A stretch of DNA of 64,000 nt, taken from assembly GCA_965261475.1 (NCBI GenBank), contig OZ253454.1, positions 1,054,001-1,118,000 on the forward strand, written 5' to 3'. This DNA is from G965261475 sp965261475 [NCBI: bacterium] (GTDB lineage: Bacteria; SAR324; XYD2-FULL-50-16). Below, piece after piece: positions 52,680 through 61,870 of this stretch. The notes beneath the pieces are model-generated. The model saw nothing but the letters and a program-made list of their open reading frames with translations, had not been told where the DNA came from and searched no databases. The stretch's first letter is position 1, and each line of letters opens with the position of its first letter. The translations under genes were made by a program, and so were the position numbers.

Positions 52680-54059
52680 CTAAAGCAAAAATTTTGGTAA
52701 AAGTAATGAGATACTAGGGAAGAGTACAAGCAAAAAAATACGAAAAATTTCTATTGCAAAAAAAGGAACAATCCCTAAAAAAATTTCTCTTGAGGGAGTA
52801 TGTGGGGTAAGACTTTTTATAATAAAAAAATTAAACCCTACCGGAGGCGTCATCAAACCTAGCTCTACTACTACTAGCGCTAGTATGCCAAACCAAATCT
52901 TTAAACTATCATTATCCATCCCAAAAATAGCTTGAGATGCACTAACAAAATTGCCACCGTTAAGTTCAACTAAAACAGGAAAAAAAAAGGGAATAATGAC
53001 AAGTATCATAGACAAAGATTCCATAAAAAAGCCAAGAAAAATCAAAAATAAGAGCATTGCTATTAAAATTAAATAGGGATGCCAACCACTAAGGGATAAA
53101 CTGTTACTCAGCAAACTAGGTAAACCTGAGCGAGATAAAAAACCTTTCAAGACATCTGCAGAAAATAAAATAAAATAAATCATTGCCGTAATTTTAGCGG
53201 TTTGCTGAAAAGAATTTTGTAATTTTTTCCAAGAGAGATCCTTGCGCTTTAACAACAATCCATAAATTAAAACACCAAAAACACTTGCAGAAGCTGCGGG
53301 TGTGGGGGTAAAAATACCAAAGCCTAATCCTAAGATGATCATGCTAAACAAGAAAACAATAGGAATCAGTTTACGAATAGCAATTTTGCGTTCTGCTAGA
53401 GTAAATTTTATTGTCTTTGGTGCTAATTTAGGGTTTTTCCATACAGAAAATATTATCACTAGCAAAAAAAGAAATATCGCAATTACTGCTGGTAAAATAG
53501 CAGCTTGAAACATTTGTATAATTGAAGCCTCAACTACAATAGCATAAATAACCAAGGCAATCGAAGGTGGAATTAAAATTCCTAGCGTTCCTCCCGCAGC
53601 TAACACTCCTGTAGATAATCTTTCGCTATAGTGCAGTTTTCTAAGTTCAGGTAAAGAAATTTTACCCATAGTGCTTGTTGTTGCTATAGAAGAGCCACTC
53701 ACAGCGCCAAACCCAGCGCAAGCTCCAATTACTGCTATAGCTACTCCTCCCCTCCACCTACCTACTAGTGCTTGCATACCACGAAAAAGATCACGATTGA
53801 GTCCTATTTCTGCTGCTAAGAAACCCATCAATAAAAAAAGTGGTAAAACAGAAAGGTCGTAATTAGAAACTGTATTCCAAAAAGTAGATTTGAATTGTAA
53901 AAGATAGGGCTCAAAGCGTATAAAGGGTACAAATAAACTCAACGCAAATACTCCTACTACTCCCACTAAAAACATAGCAAGAGCAACAGGAATTCTCAAA
54001 GAGATTAGTAAAAAAAGAGTGGCAAGACCACCTAAGCCTACCAATTCTCTAACACCCAC
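52680..54059 (-). CDS. dctM: TRAP transporter large permease
   Basis: A 459-residue DctM-like protein with about 12-13 transmembrane segments. Landmarks include GFGAVSGSSIATTSTMGKISLPELRKLHYSERLSTGVLAAGGTLGILIPPS near 118-170 (cited in part) and VVELGLMTPPVGFNFFIIK near 400. It starts at GTG 54059, inside the last codons of dctQ. It imports organic acids or osmolytes delivered by the DctP protein, using the ion gradient. The nuoEFG operon follows after a 139-base gap. Confidence 0.93.
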   Translation of the reverse strand: MGVRELVGLGGLATLFLLISLRIPVALAMFLVGVVGVFALSLFVPFIRFEPYLLQFKSTFWNTVSNYDLSVLPLFLLMGFLAAEIGLNRDLFRGMQALVGRWRGGVAIAVIGACAGFGAVSGSSIATTSTMGKISLPELRKLHYSERLSTGVLAAGGTLGILIPPSIALVIYAIVVEASIIQMFQAAILPAVIAIFLFLLVIIFSVWKNPKLAPKTIKFTLAERKIAIRKLIPIVFLFSMIILGLGFGIFTPTPAASASVFGVLIYGLLLKRKDLSWKKLQNSFQQTAKITAMIYFILFSADVLKGFLSRSGLPSLLSNSLSLSGWHPYLILIAMLLFLIFLGFFMESLSMILVIIPFFFPVLVELNGGNFVSASQAIFGMDNDSLKIWFGILALVVVELGLMTPPVGFNFFIIKSLTPHTPSREIFLGIVPFFAIEIFRIFLLVLFPSISLLLPKFLL

Positions 54060-54546
54060 AATCTAACGGAAATAAGAGGGTTAAAATACTACTAATGACC
54101 CACAAAAAACAAGAAAAAATACCTATCAAATAAAAATACCAAATTTTCCAACCCAGCACAAAAGTAATAACACTATCATTTTTAGCGTCGAGCATACCTA
54201 AAACCATACTATAGGTTAAAAAACTAGCGGTTAAGAAGAATAAAAAATTTGTAATTTTAGCTATAAAATCCAAAAATTTTGGTGAGGCATTTTGAGTAAA
54301 AAAATCTACAGCAATATGTCCTTTACACAACTGACAATAAGGAAACATTGATAATACAGCTATCCCTATCAAAAGGGTTACCGCATCTTCATAACCTGAT
54401 AGAGCTGGAAAAGAAGAGTCGTAAAACCTAGCAATAAAATTCAGGCTAAACCCTCCAATATTGACTATTGTAATTGAAGTGATTAGTAATAATATTCCCC
54501 CAGCAAAAATTGTCCAACAAACAATAAGTTTGCGAAAAACAAACAT
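54049..54546 (-). CDS. dctQ: TRAP transporter small permease
   Basis: A 165-residue DctQ-like membrane protein with four transmembrane segments (about 10-32, 52-70, 90-112 and 128-152). The hydrophilic stretch QLCKGHIAVDFFTQNASP between segments 2 and 3 fits the family's conserved H-x-x-V/I-D-x-F/L motif. Its start shares a base with the dctP stop (TAATG), and its end overlaps the dctM GTG by 11 bases. Confidence 0.9.
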   Translation of the reverse strand: MFVFRKLIVCWTIFAGGILLLITSITIVNIGGFSLNFIARFYDSSFPALSGYEDAVTLLIGIAVLSMFPYCQLCKGHIAVDFFTQNASPKFLDFIAKITNFLFFLTASFLTYSMVLGMLDAKNDSVITFVLGWKIWYFYLIGIFSCFLWVISSILTLLFPLDCGC

Positions 54547-55571
54547 TAGATAGTATGTTTTTTGACATTTTTACTAGCTGCTTTCAATAACTTATTAGCG
54601 TCAATATTATGTTTGCTAACCTCCGCTTTCCATCTCTTTGCTACTCTTTGATTAAGTTGTTGAAACTCTAGGCTCGTTGCTCGGCTCAAAGACACAACAG
54701 ATTTACCTTTTTTTCTAGCAATATTCTTGCCTACATTTTCAACTTGATCCCATTCTTTGCCCATAGCAATCGCAAAATCTCTACCAGAATTGTTGTCTAT
54801 AATTTTTTGTAAGCTCTGAGGTAAAGAATTGTAGCTTTGCTTATTCATCAAAAATAAAAAAATAGAAGTACCAAACCTTACTTTTTGATTTAGCTCTACA
54901 GAATAGTCAGTTAAGTCTGCTATTTTCAAAGAGATAGCGATTTCAAAAGGAATCAATCCCGCATCGATTGTTTTTTTAGATAAAGCTTGTGGTAAAACCG
55001 GCACTGGCATTCCCACTGGCTCTGCTCCCCAGGCTTCTATGAGCCAAGCTCCAGTCCTTGAGGGTGTTCTAATTTTTAACCCTACTAGATCTGCTAATTT
55101 TTTAACATCTTTGCTGACCAAATGCAACGCATTGCCTGCGTGAGTGTGGAGTAGCAACGGGTGAACACTTTGAAAATCATCTTTGATTAACTCAAAAGTA
55201 TCTTGCAAGGCTAAGTTGGTAGCTTGAGCGCTCGATTGATGCACGGAAGGGAGTTCAAAAACTTCTACTCTAGGAAAGACTCCCGGTGTATAACCAGCTA
55301 AAGTCCACGCAATATCTACAACCCCATCTTTGACCTGTCCGTAGAGCTCTTTAGGGCTGCCACCTAAAGACATAGAAGGATAAATCTCAAATTTAATTTT
55401 TCCCTTAGATTCTTTTGTAATTTTTTTAGTCCAGGGCTCAATCATTTTTGTGTGTAAAATAGCCTGAGGACTTAAAAAATGATGTATAATAAACGTAAAT
55501 TCTCTAGCAAATATTGCCTGAGAGAAAGACAAAAACACTACTAGCAATGGTAGCACTTTTAAATATTGCAT
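54546..55571 (-). CDS. dctP: TRAP transporter substrate-binding protein
   Basis: A periplasmic DctP-family binding protein, 341 residues from ATG 55571. The start chosen gives a normal signal peptide (MQYLKVLPLLVVFLSFSQAIFA); an upstream ATG at 55649 lies inside the GerW gene and adds a Lys-rich stretch. Seen: IIHHFLSPQAILHTKMIEPW near 26-45, FEIYPSMSLGGSPKELYGQVKDGVVDI and KDVKKLADLVGLKIRTPS, which holds the substrate-binding Arg region. The substrate is unknown. Proximity to a dimethylglycine/sarcosine dehydrogenase suggests a methylated amine, but this is inference. Confidence 0.9.
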   Translation of the reverse strand: MQYLKVLPLLVVFLSFSQAIFAREFTFIIHHFLSPQAILHTKMIEPWTKKITKESKGKIKFEIYPSMSLGGSPKELYGQVKDGVVDIAWTLAGYTPGVFPRVEVFELPSVHQSSAQATNLALQDTFELIKDDFQSVHPLLLHTHAGNALHLVSKDVKKLADLVGLKIRTPSRTGAWLIEAWGAEPVGMPVPVLPQALSKKTIDAGLIPFEIAISLKIADLTDYSVELNQKVRFGTSIFLFLMNKQSYNSLPQSLQKIIDNNSGRDFAIAMGKEWDQVENVGKNIARKKGKSVVSLSRATSLEFQQLNQRVAKRWKAEVSKHNIDANKLLKAASKNVKKHTI

Positions 55572-55599
55572 ATTTTGTATAGCTAAATTGATAATAAAT

Positions 55600-55962
55600 T
55601 TACTTTTCTTGCTCTTTCTCTTTTTGAATAATTCTTTCAACAAAAGCATAACTTCTTTCTAAAAAATTAGGGATTTTTTCGAGTAAACTTTCTATATTCC
55701 CAGATTGAACCATCTGAATACTAACAATTCCTTTTTGGATTACTACAAAAGCAATAGGGGTTAGCACTACTCCGCCTCCTCCAGCATTTTTATTGTCTGT
55801 ATCTCCAAACCCAAAACCAACTTTCACCGAATGCACGGGAATCAAGGTTACCTCCTCAAGCTTCATAGGCTCTCCAAAAACTGTTTCTGATTTTACAAAA
55901 TCCTGTAATTGGGGAATAAAGTCATTCAAATACTGTCTAATTTTTTCTGAGTGCTCTTTCAT
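55600..55962 (-). CDS. GerW/YtfJ-family protein
   Basis: A 120-residue protein of the GerW (YtfJ) family. The signature stretch TVFGEPMKLEEVTLIPVHSVKVGFGFGDTDNKNAGGGGVVLTPIAFVVI (cited in parts: EEVTLIPVHSVKVGFG then AGGGGVVLTPIA) is complete. The family was named for spore germination in Bacillus but also occurs in many non-spore-formers, where its role is unknown. It is the first gene before the TRAP operon (28 bases to dctP) and divergent from the dehydrogenase at 56175. The C-terminus is a charged helix. Confidence 0.85.
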   Translation of the reverse strand: MKEHSEKIRQYLNDFIPQLQDFVKSETVFGEPMKLEEVTLIPVHSVKVGFGFGDTDNKNAGGGGVVLTPIAFVVIQKGIVSIQMVQSGNIESLLEKIPNFLERSYAFVERIIQKEKEQEK

Positions 55963-56174
55963 AAGAAAAAAACATTGGATACAACTTCTTAACTTGGCGA
56001 CTATCTGCTTAAATCGTTTACTTGGTATTGATAGTATTAGTTTTGAGTATTGGAGAATTTACGGTAAAAAGCAAGTTTAATTAAAAAATTATTTTGCCTA
56101 AGAAAAATTTACTTTACTTTTTTTTTGACTAAAAGTATTGCTACTCATAGTAGTAAGACTTTTTTTATAAACTT

Positions 56175-58646
56175 ATGGAAAATCAAGCAAAATTAGTAAT
56201 TATAGGAGCAGGTATTGTAGGCTGTTCAGCAGCCTATCACTTGAGCAAAATGGGATGGAAAGATATTGTAGTCGTAGACCAAGGAAAAGCTCCGCTATAC
56301 GGTGGCTCTAGCTCCCACGCTCCTGGAGGAGCATTCCAAACCAATGCTTCTAGATTGATGACACAACTCGCTCATTATGGCGTACATTTGTACCACTCGT
56401 TAGAATTTGAAGGAAAAAAAGGGGCAGAATTGTGTGGAGGCATTGAGTTTGCCCGCACTCCAGAGAGAATGACTGAACTCAAAAGAAGAAGAGCCCTAGG
56501 TAAAAGTTGGGGATTAGCAGGGGAGTTATTGACCCCTAAAGAATGTCAAGCAAAGGTGCCTCTCTTAAATGAAAAAGAAATTTTAGGTGGATATTTTGTA
56601 CCAGATGACGCTATAGGTAGACCTGTTGTTTGCGTACAAGCGCTGACTAGTTACGCCCAAAAAAAAGGAGTAAAATTTTACGATGAAGTAACCGTCTTAG
56701 ATATACAAGTAAGACACAATGCTGTACGAGGGGTAGTAACCAACAAAGGCACAATTTTTTGTGAAAAAATTCTTTGTTGTGCGGGAATGTGGGGACCTGT
56801 AATTGGAAAAATGATAGGGCAACCCATACCCTTGATGCCTATGGAGCACCAATACGCAAAAACTACACCCTTGCAAGCATTAAACCCTTTTGCAGAAACA
56901 GAAATAACAATGCCTTTATTGCGTGACCAAGATAACTCCTTGTATTTTCGTCAAGACTTTGGGCAATGGGGTATCGGGAATTACCTACATCGCACTTTAC
57001 CTGTAGATACTCAAAAATTAACACTATCTAGCAAATCAAGTACACCTGCTATTAGGGAATGGAAAGAGCAAGATTTTGCTGCTGCTTGGGAGCGCTCTTT
57101 AGAGTTGTTTCCTTGCTTAGCACAAGAAAAAGCTAGCCTAGACTACAAGATTAACGGAGTTTTTTCTTTTACTCCAGATTCTGGCTCTTTGCTCGGAGAA
57201 TCTCCAATAGTTAAAGACTTTTGGATTGCTGAGGCTATTTGGTACACTCATGCTGCAGGTTTTGCTAAAATTATTTGCGAATGGATGGACGCTGGTGAGC
57301 CTCAGCAAGATGTACACGAAGCAGATATCAACCGTTTTTATGCTCATGCTGCTTCTAAAAACTATGTACAAAAAAGTGGAGGAGAGCAATTTAGAGTAGT
57401 TTATGATATTAACCACCCTAAAAGACAAAACGAATTAGAGCGGGGGTTGATGGTCAGTCCTGTGTATGAAAGACAACAGCAGTTAGGAGCAGTATTTTTT
57501 CAAACACTAGGTTTTGAAAGAGCGCAGTGGTATAACTGCAATCAGGGGCTGTTAGATATTAATTTTCCTAAAAGACACCCCTGGTCAAGTATAAATTGGT
57601 CTGCTATTGAGGGTATAGAAGCACTACAAACTAGAAATAATGTTGCCCTTTATGAGCTTTCTGCTTTCCAAATTTTTGAATTAGAGGGCGCAGATGTAGT
57701 AGAATTTTTACAGTATCAAGTACCTAGCAATATAGATGTTGCGGTAGGTAGGATTGTTTATACACAAATCTTAAATGAAACAGGAGGCATTAAATGCGAT
57801 GTAACTATCTCTCGTATAGATGAGAGAGTTTTTTGGGTAATTAGTGGTATAGGCTCTGCCGGACATGACTTTGCTAGTCTAAAAACTAGAAGCGACAAAT
57901 ACAAAGCTGAGCAACATAAGAGTGTATATCTTAGAGACATCTCTGATAGTTATGCCACTATGGGAGTTTGGGGACCTAAAGCAAAAGACATGTTACAAAA
58001 AATATCTAATCTAGATTTATCATTTGAAAATTTTCGTTTTTTTCGCTGGAAATCTGCTTTTTTAGGCTCTATTCCTGTGATGATGTTTCGTATATCTTAT
58101 GTAGGAGAAAGTGGTTGGGAAATTTATGTCAAAACTCCGTACGCTCACGCACTTTGGAGTATCATTGAAAAAACAGGCTCTGCTGACAATCTTATCCCAG
58201 CAGGAGGTGGTGCTTTTAATTCTCTAAGAATAGAAAAAGCCTATCGCTCTTGGGGTGGAGATATGGCTCAAAATGAAACACCTTTTCACGCAGGCACCGA
58301 TTTTATTATACATTGGAAAAAAGGTGATTTTATTGGAAAAGCAGCACTGCAAAAAATTCAAAAAGAAGGCGTAGATTTAAGGCTGTATACTTTTAAACTG
58401 CAAAACAAAGCAATCGTTTTGCTAGGAGGTGAGACAGTTTATAATAAGCATCATAAAGTCATTGGCTATGTAACTAGTGCCGATTATGCTTATGCTATAA
58501 ATGAATCTATAGGTTTTGCCTACCTACCTCCTGCGTACAAAAAAGAGGGGAGTGAAGTTTATTTTGATTATTTAGGTGTTTTATACCTAGGGTTTGTTAC
58601 TCGTGATGTGCTATACGACCCAAATTACAAAAAAATCAAACTATAG
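56175..58646 (+). CDS. dimethylglycine/sarcosine dehydrogenase with GcvT domain
   Basis: An 823-residue two-part enzyme. Residues about 6-385 are a DAO-type FAD domain (IIGAGIVGCSAAYHL; SSSHAPGGAFQTNAS near 48-62, with the His region used for covalent flavin in relatives), followed by a short linker domain to about 440. Residues about 445-815 are a GcvT aminomethyl-folate domain (LNETGGIKCDVTISRID, YVGESGWEIYVKTPYAHALW, GTDFIIHWKKGDFIGKAAL). Such enzymes demethylate dimethylglycine or sarcosine and pass the one-carbon unit to tetrahydrofolate. It is divergent from the GerW-TRAP run, 212 bases apart. The exact substrate is not readable. Confidence 0.87.
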   Translation: MENQAKLVIIGAGIVGCSAAYHLSKMGWKDIVVVDQGKAPLYGGSSSHAPGGAFQTNASRLMTQLAHYGVHLYHSLEFEGKKGAELCGGIEFARTPERMTELKRRRALGKSWGLAGELLTPKECQAKVPLLNEKEILGGYFVPDDAIGRPVVCVQALTSYAQKKGVKFYDEVTVLDIQVRHNAVRGVVTNKGTIFCEKILCCAGMWGPVIGKMIGQPIPLMPMEHQYAKTTPLQALNPFAETEITMPLLRDQDNSLYFRQDFGQWGIGNYLHRTLPVDTQKLTLSSKSSTPAIREWKEQDFAAAWERSLELFPCLAQEKASLDYKINGVFSFTPDSGSLLGESPIVKDFWIAEAIWYTHAAGFAKIICEWMDAGEPQQDVHEADINRFYAHAASKNYVQKSGGEQFRVVYDINHPKRQNELERGLMVSPVYERQQQLGAVFFQTLGFERAQWYNCNQGLLDINFPKRHPWSSINWSAIEGIEALQTRNNVALYELSAFQIFELEGADVVEFLQYQVPSNIDVAVGRIVYTQILNETGGIKCDVTISRIDERVFWVISGIGSAGHDFASLKTRSDKYKAEQHKSVYLRDISDSYATMGVWGPKAKDMLQKISNLDLSFENFRFFRWKSAFLGSIPVMMFRISYVGESGWEIYVKTPYAHALWSIIEKTGSADNLIPAGGGAFNSLRIEKAYRSWGGDMAQNETPFHAGTDFIIHWKKGDFIGKAALQKIQKEGVDLRLYTFKLQNKAIVLLGGETVYNKHHKVIGYVTSADYAYAINESIGFAYLPPAYKKEGSEVYFDYLGVLYLGFVTRDVLYDPNYKKIKL

Positions 58647-58691
58647 CCCAATACCCCTATTGCCAGCTAATAAGATACCTCATAGCTCGTA

Positions 58692-59254
58692 TTAAACTAT
58701 TGCAATTATAGTATCATTGCTTTTGCTAGGCACAAGTCTGCAGTGTTGCTTGAAAGTAATTAGAAAATCTTTAGTGAGGCTAAATCTGCCTCTACTAACT
58801 ACAGCGTCTAGTCGTAATTTGTCCTCTGCAGCCAGAATAGTTCCATTTTTGAGCTTAATACTACAATCTGTAGCAAAAACAACCCTTCAGCTAAATTATT
58901 AGAAGTATTAGCTTTATTATTGTTAAGCGCACACTTGTTTGGTTAACGCTCTTGCTGAGCATAGCTAAAGGATTATTATTATCATTGACCACGCTACAAA
59001 TAAAAAAGTCTCTCCTATCGGTATTTTGGTGCTAAGAGATTGACATCTAAAGTAGCAAAATCTGCTACATATTCTAGATAGCTATCAGCAGTAACCGTAA
59101 TACGAATAGATGAATCATTGTCTACAGATTGCATTCGCACTAAGCCGCAGGCAAGGGCTACTGATTGCTCTGTAGCATCTTGTGCTACTAATATAGGGTA
59201 ATCCCCAGTAGCAAAATTCCAAATTTTTTGGGCAAGCTCATAATATTTTTTCAT
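58692..59254 (-). pseudogene. frameshifted relic of an unrecognised gene of about 190 codons
   Basis: On the minus strand an intact N-terminal frame (59254-59015: MKKYYELAQKIWNFATGD, ending LLAPKYR) stops early. Reading continues coherently in other frames: DRRDFFICSVVNDNNNPLAM, then NTSNNLAEG, then VVFATDCSIKLKNGTILAAE and DKLRLDAVVSRGRFSLTKDF to a TAA at 58692-58694. The third-to-fourth shift is explained by loss of one G in a G run (GAAGGGTTG). At least three frameshifts are needed, so the gene is decayed. The family is not recognised; the soluble, beta-rich, repeated VTAD/VFATD texture gives no function. Gene finders would report only the 79-codon start. Confidence 0.75.
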
Positions 59255-59334
59255 TTTACTTAAAACAGACTAGACCAATTTTATCTACGGTAACTAACAC
59301 AAAACTGTAAAAAAACAAAAAATAATAATAATTT

Positions 59335-60243
59335 TTATGTTTTCAGCTCTAAAGAATCTACTAATTCTTGTAGCAATAAATTCTTTGCTTTCTTTTGTAA
59401 ATATTTTGGATTGGTTAAAAAAAGATGGTACAGCTCTTGGAATTTATTGATACTTCTACCTCTTTTTTTGGCACCTTGTATGTAGATAGTTGCTTTTTTT
59501 TGGAGCATAATTTTTGCTAATTTTTTTTGCTCTTGAGAAAATCCTGCGTAAAGTATAGCTTTGATTAAACTATAGATACGGAACCTATCTATTGCAAAAT
59601 ACAAATAAGATAACTGATCCTTGTGCCCTGCAAAACGTTTAGCAAGTTTTTTACGAATTAACCCTACTGGATATTTTGCTGTAATTCTAATCCAAAGCTC
59701 ATAGTCTTCACAACAAAACAAATTTTCATCAAACCCATCAAAAGCATTAAAAAGCTCTTTTTGGATGCAAACTGTAGACGGGGTAATAAAACAATGCTCT
59801 AAAGAATCAATAAATAAATCACCTTCTTTTTTTAAATATTTATTAACAGGATTGACCTGCTTATTGTCTCTAATCCAAATCTCTTGTGTTTGCAAAATTC
59901 TATACTTTGGATTTTCTTTGATGAATTTTTTTTGCTCTGTTAGTTTAGAGCTATTCCAACAATCATCAGAATCTAAAAAACAAATCCACTCAGCTCTAGC
60001 TTGTTGAGCTCCTTTGTTTCTAGCAAAACTCACTCCTTGATGTTTTGTAACAATATAACGAATTTTTTTTTTATGAGCTCGTTGCTGCAGACTCCTTAGC
60101 GCTTCCTGAGTATTATCTGTAGAGCCATCGTCTACTATAATCAGCTCAAAATCTTGCTCTGTTTGACAAAGTACAGAATACACAGATTTTTTTAAAAATT
60201 CCTTTCTATTGTACGTAGGTATAATCACAGAAAAAAAAGGCAT
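59335..60243 (-). CDS. family 2 glycosyltransferase
   Basis: A 302-residue GT-A fold glycosyltransferase. Seen: FFSVIIPTYNRKEFLKKSV near 3-21, LIIVDDGSTDNTQEAL near 34-49, the metal-binding FLDSDDCW near 89-96 and FCCEDYELWIRI near 170. There is no transmembrane anchor; the C-terminal helices are Lys-rich. The family usually builds surface polysaccharide or LPS sugars; donor and acceptor are unknown. The start is 1 base after the pyrG stop, so it is co-transcribed with pyrG. Confidence 0.87.
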   Translation of the reverse strand: MPFFSVIIPTYNRKEFLKKSVYSVLCQTEQDFELIIVDDGSTDNTQEALRSLQQRAHKKKIRYIVTKHQGVSFARNKGAQQARAEWICFLDSDDCWNSSKLTEQKKFIKENPKYRILQTQEIWIRDNKQVNPVNKYLKKEGDLFIDSLEHCFITPSTVCIQKELFNAFDGFDENLFCCEDYELWIRITAKYPVGLIRKKLAKRFAGHKDQLSYLYFAIDRFRIYSLIKAILYAGFSQEQKKLAKIMLQKKATIYIQGAKKRGRSINKFQELYHLFLTNPKYLQKKAKNLLLQELVDSLELKT

Positions 60244-60244
60244 A

Positions 60245-61831
60245 CTAACGATTTTTTCTAGACAAATAGGCTTGCTTAATATAATCCACGAAAAGAGGGT
60301 GAGGCTGAAAGGGAGTAGAACAGAACTCTGGGTGGTACTGTACTGCTACAAACCAAGGATGCTCCTTTAATTCCAAAGACTCTGCTAGTTTATTTTGAAA
60401 ATAACCACTAATTCGCAAACCTTTTGCTTCTAGTTGCGCAATATAATGACTGTCTAATTCAAACCTATGACGGTGTCTTTCTACAGCAAAACTACTACCA
60501 TAAATTTCTGCAATTTTACTGTCTTTGGTGAAGTCTATTTTGGCGTTTCCTAGCCTCATAGTTCCACCAAGGTCTATCTTTGTTTTTTGAGGCATAATTT
60601 TGATAATAGGGTTTTGTGCTGTAGGTTTTATTTCTGTAGAAAAAACATCTTGCAACCCCAAAACATTTCTAGCATATTCCACAATAGCCATTTGAAACCC
60701 AAAGCAAATACCTAAAAAAGTAATTTTATTTTCCCTAGCGTATCGCACAATAGCTATTTTTCCTTCTGAGCCTCTTTTGCCAAAAGCCGCTGGCACTAAA
60801 ATAGCATCACACACTAACTCCGTAGTATTATTTTCGAAAGCCTCTGGCTCACACTGCACTATTTTTAATTCTAAATTCTGAGCAATAGCTGCATGCTCTA
60901 GTGCTTCTAAAAGACTCTTATATGCATCTCTAAGCTGCATATATTTACCAGCCATAGCTATATAAACCTTGTCTTTTTTAGCCTTATATTTTTTTGTAAT
61001 TTTGACCCATTTTTCCATTTTAGGTACAATGTCTTTTAAGAGTAATTTACGACAAATTGCTCCACAAATTCCTTCTTTTTGAAAAAGCAGTGGTATTTCA
61101 TAAATACAGCTGGCATCAGCGCCGGCTATGACATTTTCTTTTCTAACATTAGTAAATAGTGCTATTTTTTCTTTCAAAAATTTTGGTAGCAAACGAGAAG
61201 AACGACAAATTAAAATATCTGGTTGAATTCCTATTTCCCTTAATTTATTTACACTATGCTGTGTTGGTTTTGTTTTTAACTCGCTAGCACTATCAATCCA
61301 AGGCACCAATGTCATATGAATATAGAGTAAATCTGTAGCCTCTTGCTGAAACTGCATTTGACGAATGGCTTCTAAAAAGGACAAAGATTCTATATCTCCT
61401 ACAGTGCCGCCTATTTCCACAATTAGAATATCGTATCCTGCACTTGCTTTGTAAATATTTTTTTGAATTTCATTTGTAATATGAGGAATAACCTGTACTG
61501 TTTTTCCTAAAAAATCTCCCTTTCTTTCTCTCTTTAGAACTCTATTGTAGACTTTGCCTGCGGTAAAATTATTAATCCCTCCCATTTCCAAGCCTGTAAA
61601 TCTCTCATAATGACCAAGATCTAAATCTGTTTCTGAACCATTGGCAGTGACAAAAACCTCACCGTGTTGTAAGGGATTCATAGTGCCCGGATCAATATTG
61701 AGGTAGGGATCGGCTTTGACAAAACTAATTTTATAACCAGCATCTTTGAGTAGAGCTCCAATCGCAGCAGAAGCTACACCCTTGCCCAGCGAAGACACAG
61801 TTCCTCCCGTAATAAATATAAATTTAGGCAT
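60245..61831 (-). CDS. pyrG: CTP synthase
   Basis: Makes CTP from UTP, ATP and glutamine. It has 528 residues from ATG 61831; an upstream ATG at 61855 adds eight. The synthase half begins FIFITGGTVSSLGKG and contains YLNIDPGTMNPLQHGEVFVT near 43-62 and GGTVGDIES near 140. The glutaminase half has the nucleophile in FLGICFGFQMA near 375 and the His/Glu in QYHPEF near 508. It lies 39 bases after hppA. Confidence 0.95.
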   Translation of the reverse strand: MPKFIFITGGTVSSLGKGVASAAIGALLKDAGYKISFVKADPYLNIDPGTMNPLQHGEVFVTANGSETDLDLGHYERFTGLEMGGINNFTAGKVYNRVLKRERKGDFLGKTVQVIPHITNEIQKNIYKASAGYDILIVEIGGTVGDIESLSFLEAIRQMQFQQEATDLLYIHMTLVPWIDSASELKTKPTQHSVNKLREIGIQPDILICRSSRLLPKFLKEKIALFTNVRKENVIAGADASCIYEIPLLFQKEGICGAICRKLLLKDIVPKMEKWVKITKKYKAKKDKVYIAMAGKYMQLRDAYKSLLEALEHAAIAQNLELKIVQCEPEAFENNTTELVCDAILVPAAFGKRGSEGKIAIVRYARENKITFLGICFGFQMAIVEYARNVLGLQDVFSTEIKPTAQNPIIKIMPQKTKIDLGGTMRLGNAKIDFTKDSKIAEIYGSSFAVERHRHRFELDSHYIAQLEAKGLRISGYFQNKLAESLELKEHPWFVAVQYHPEFCSTPFQPHPLFVDYIKQAYLSRKNR

Positions 61832-61870
61832 ATTTTCTTTGCCAAAAATTACCAATTAGTCGCTTAGTCG

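Noticed and set aside
58717-58902. A 61-codon plus-strand ORF in the gap after the dehydrogenase.
   Set aside because: The minus strand of the same region carries the coherent frameshifted gene, so this ORF is its antisense shadow.
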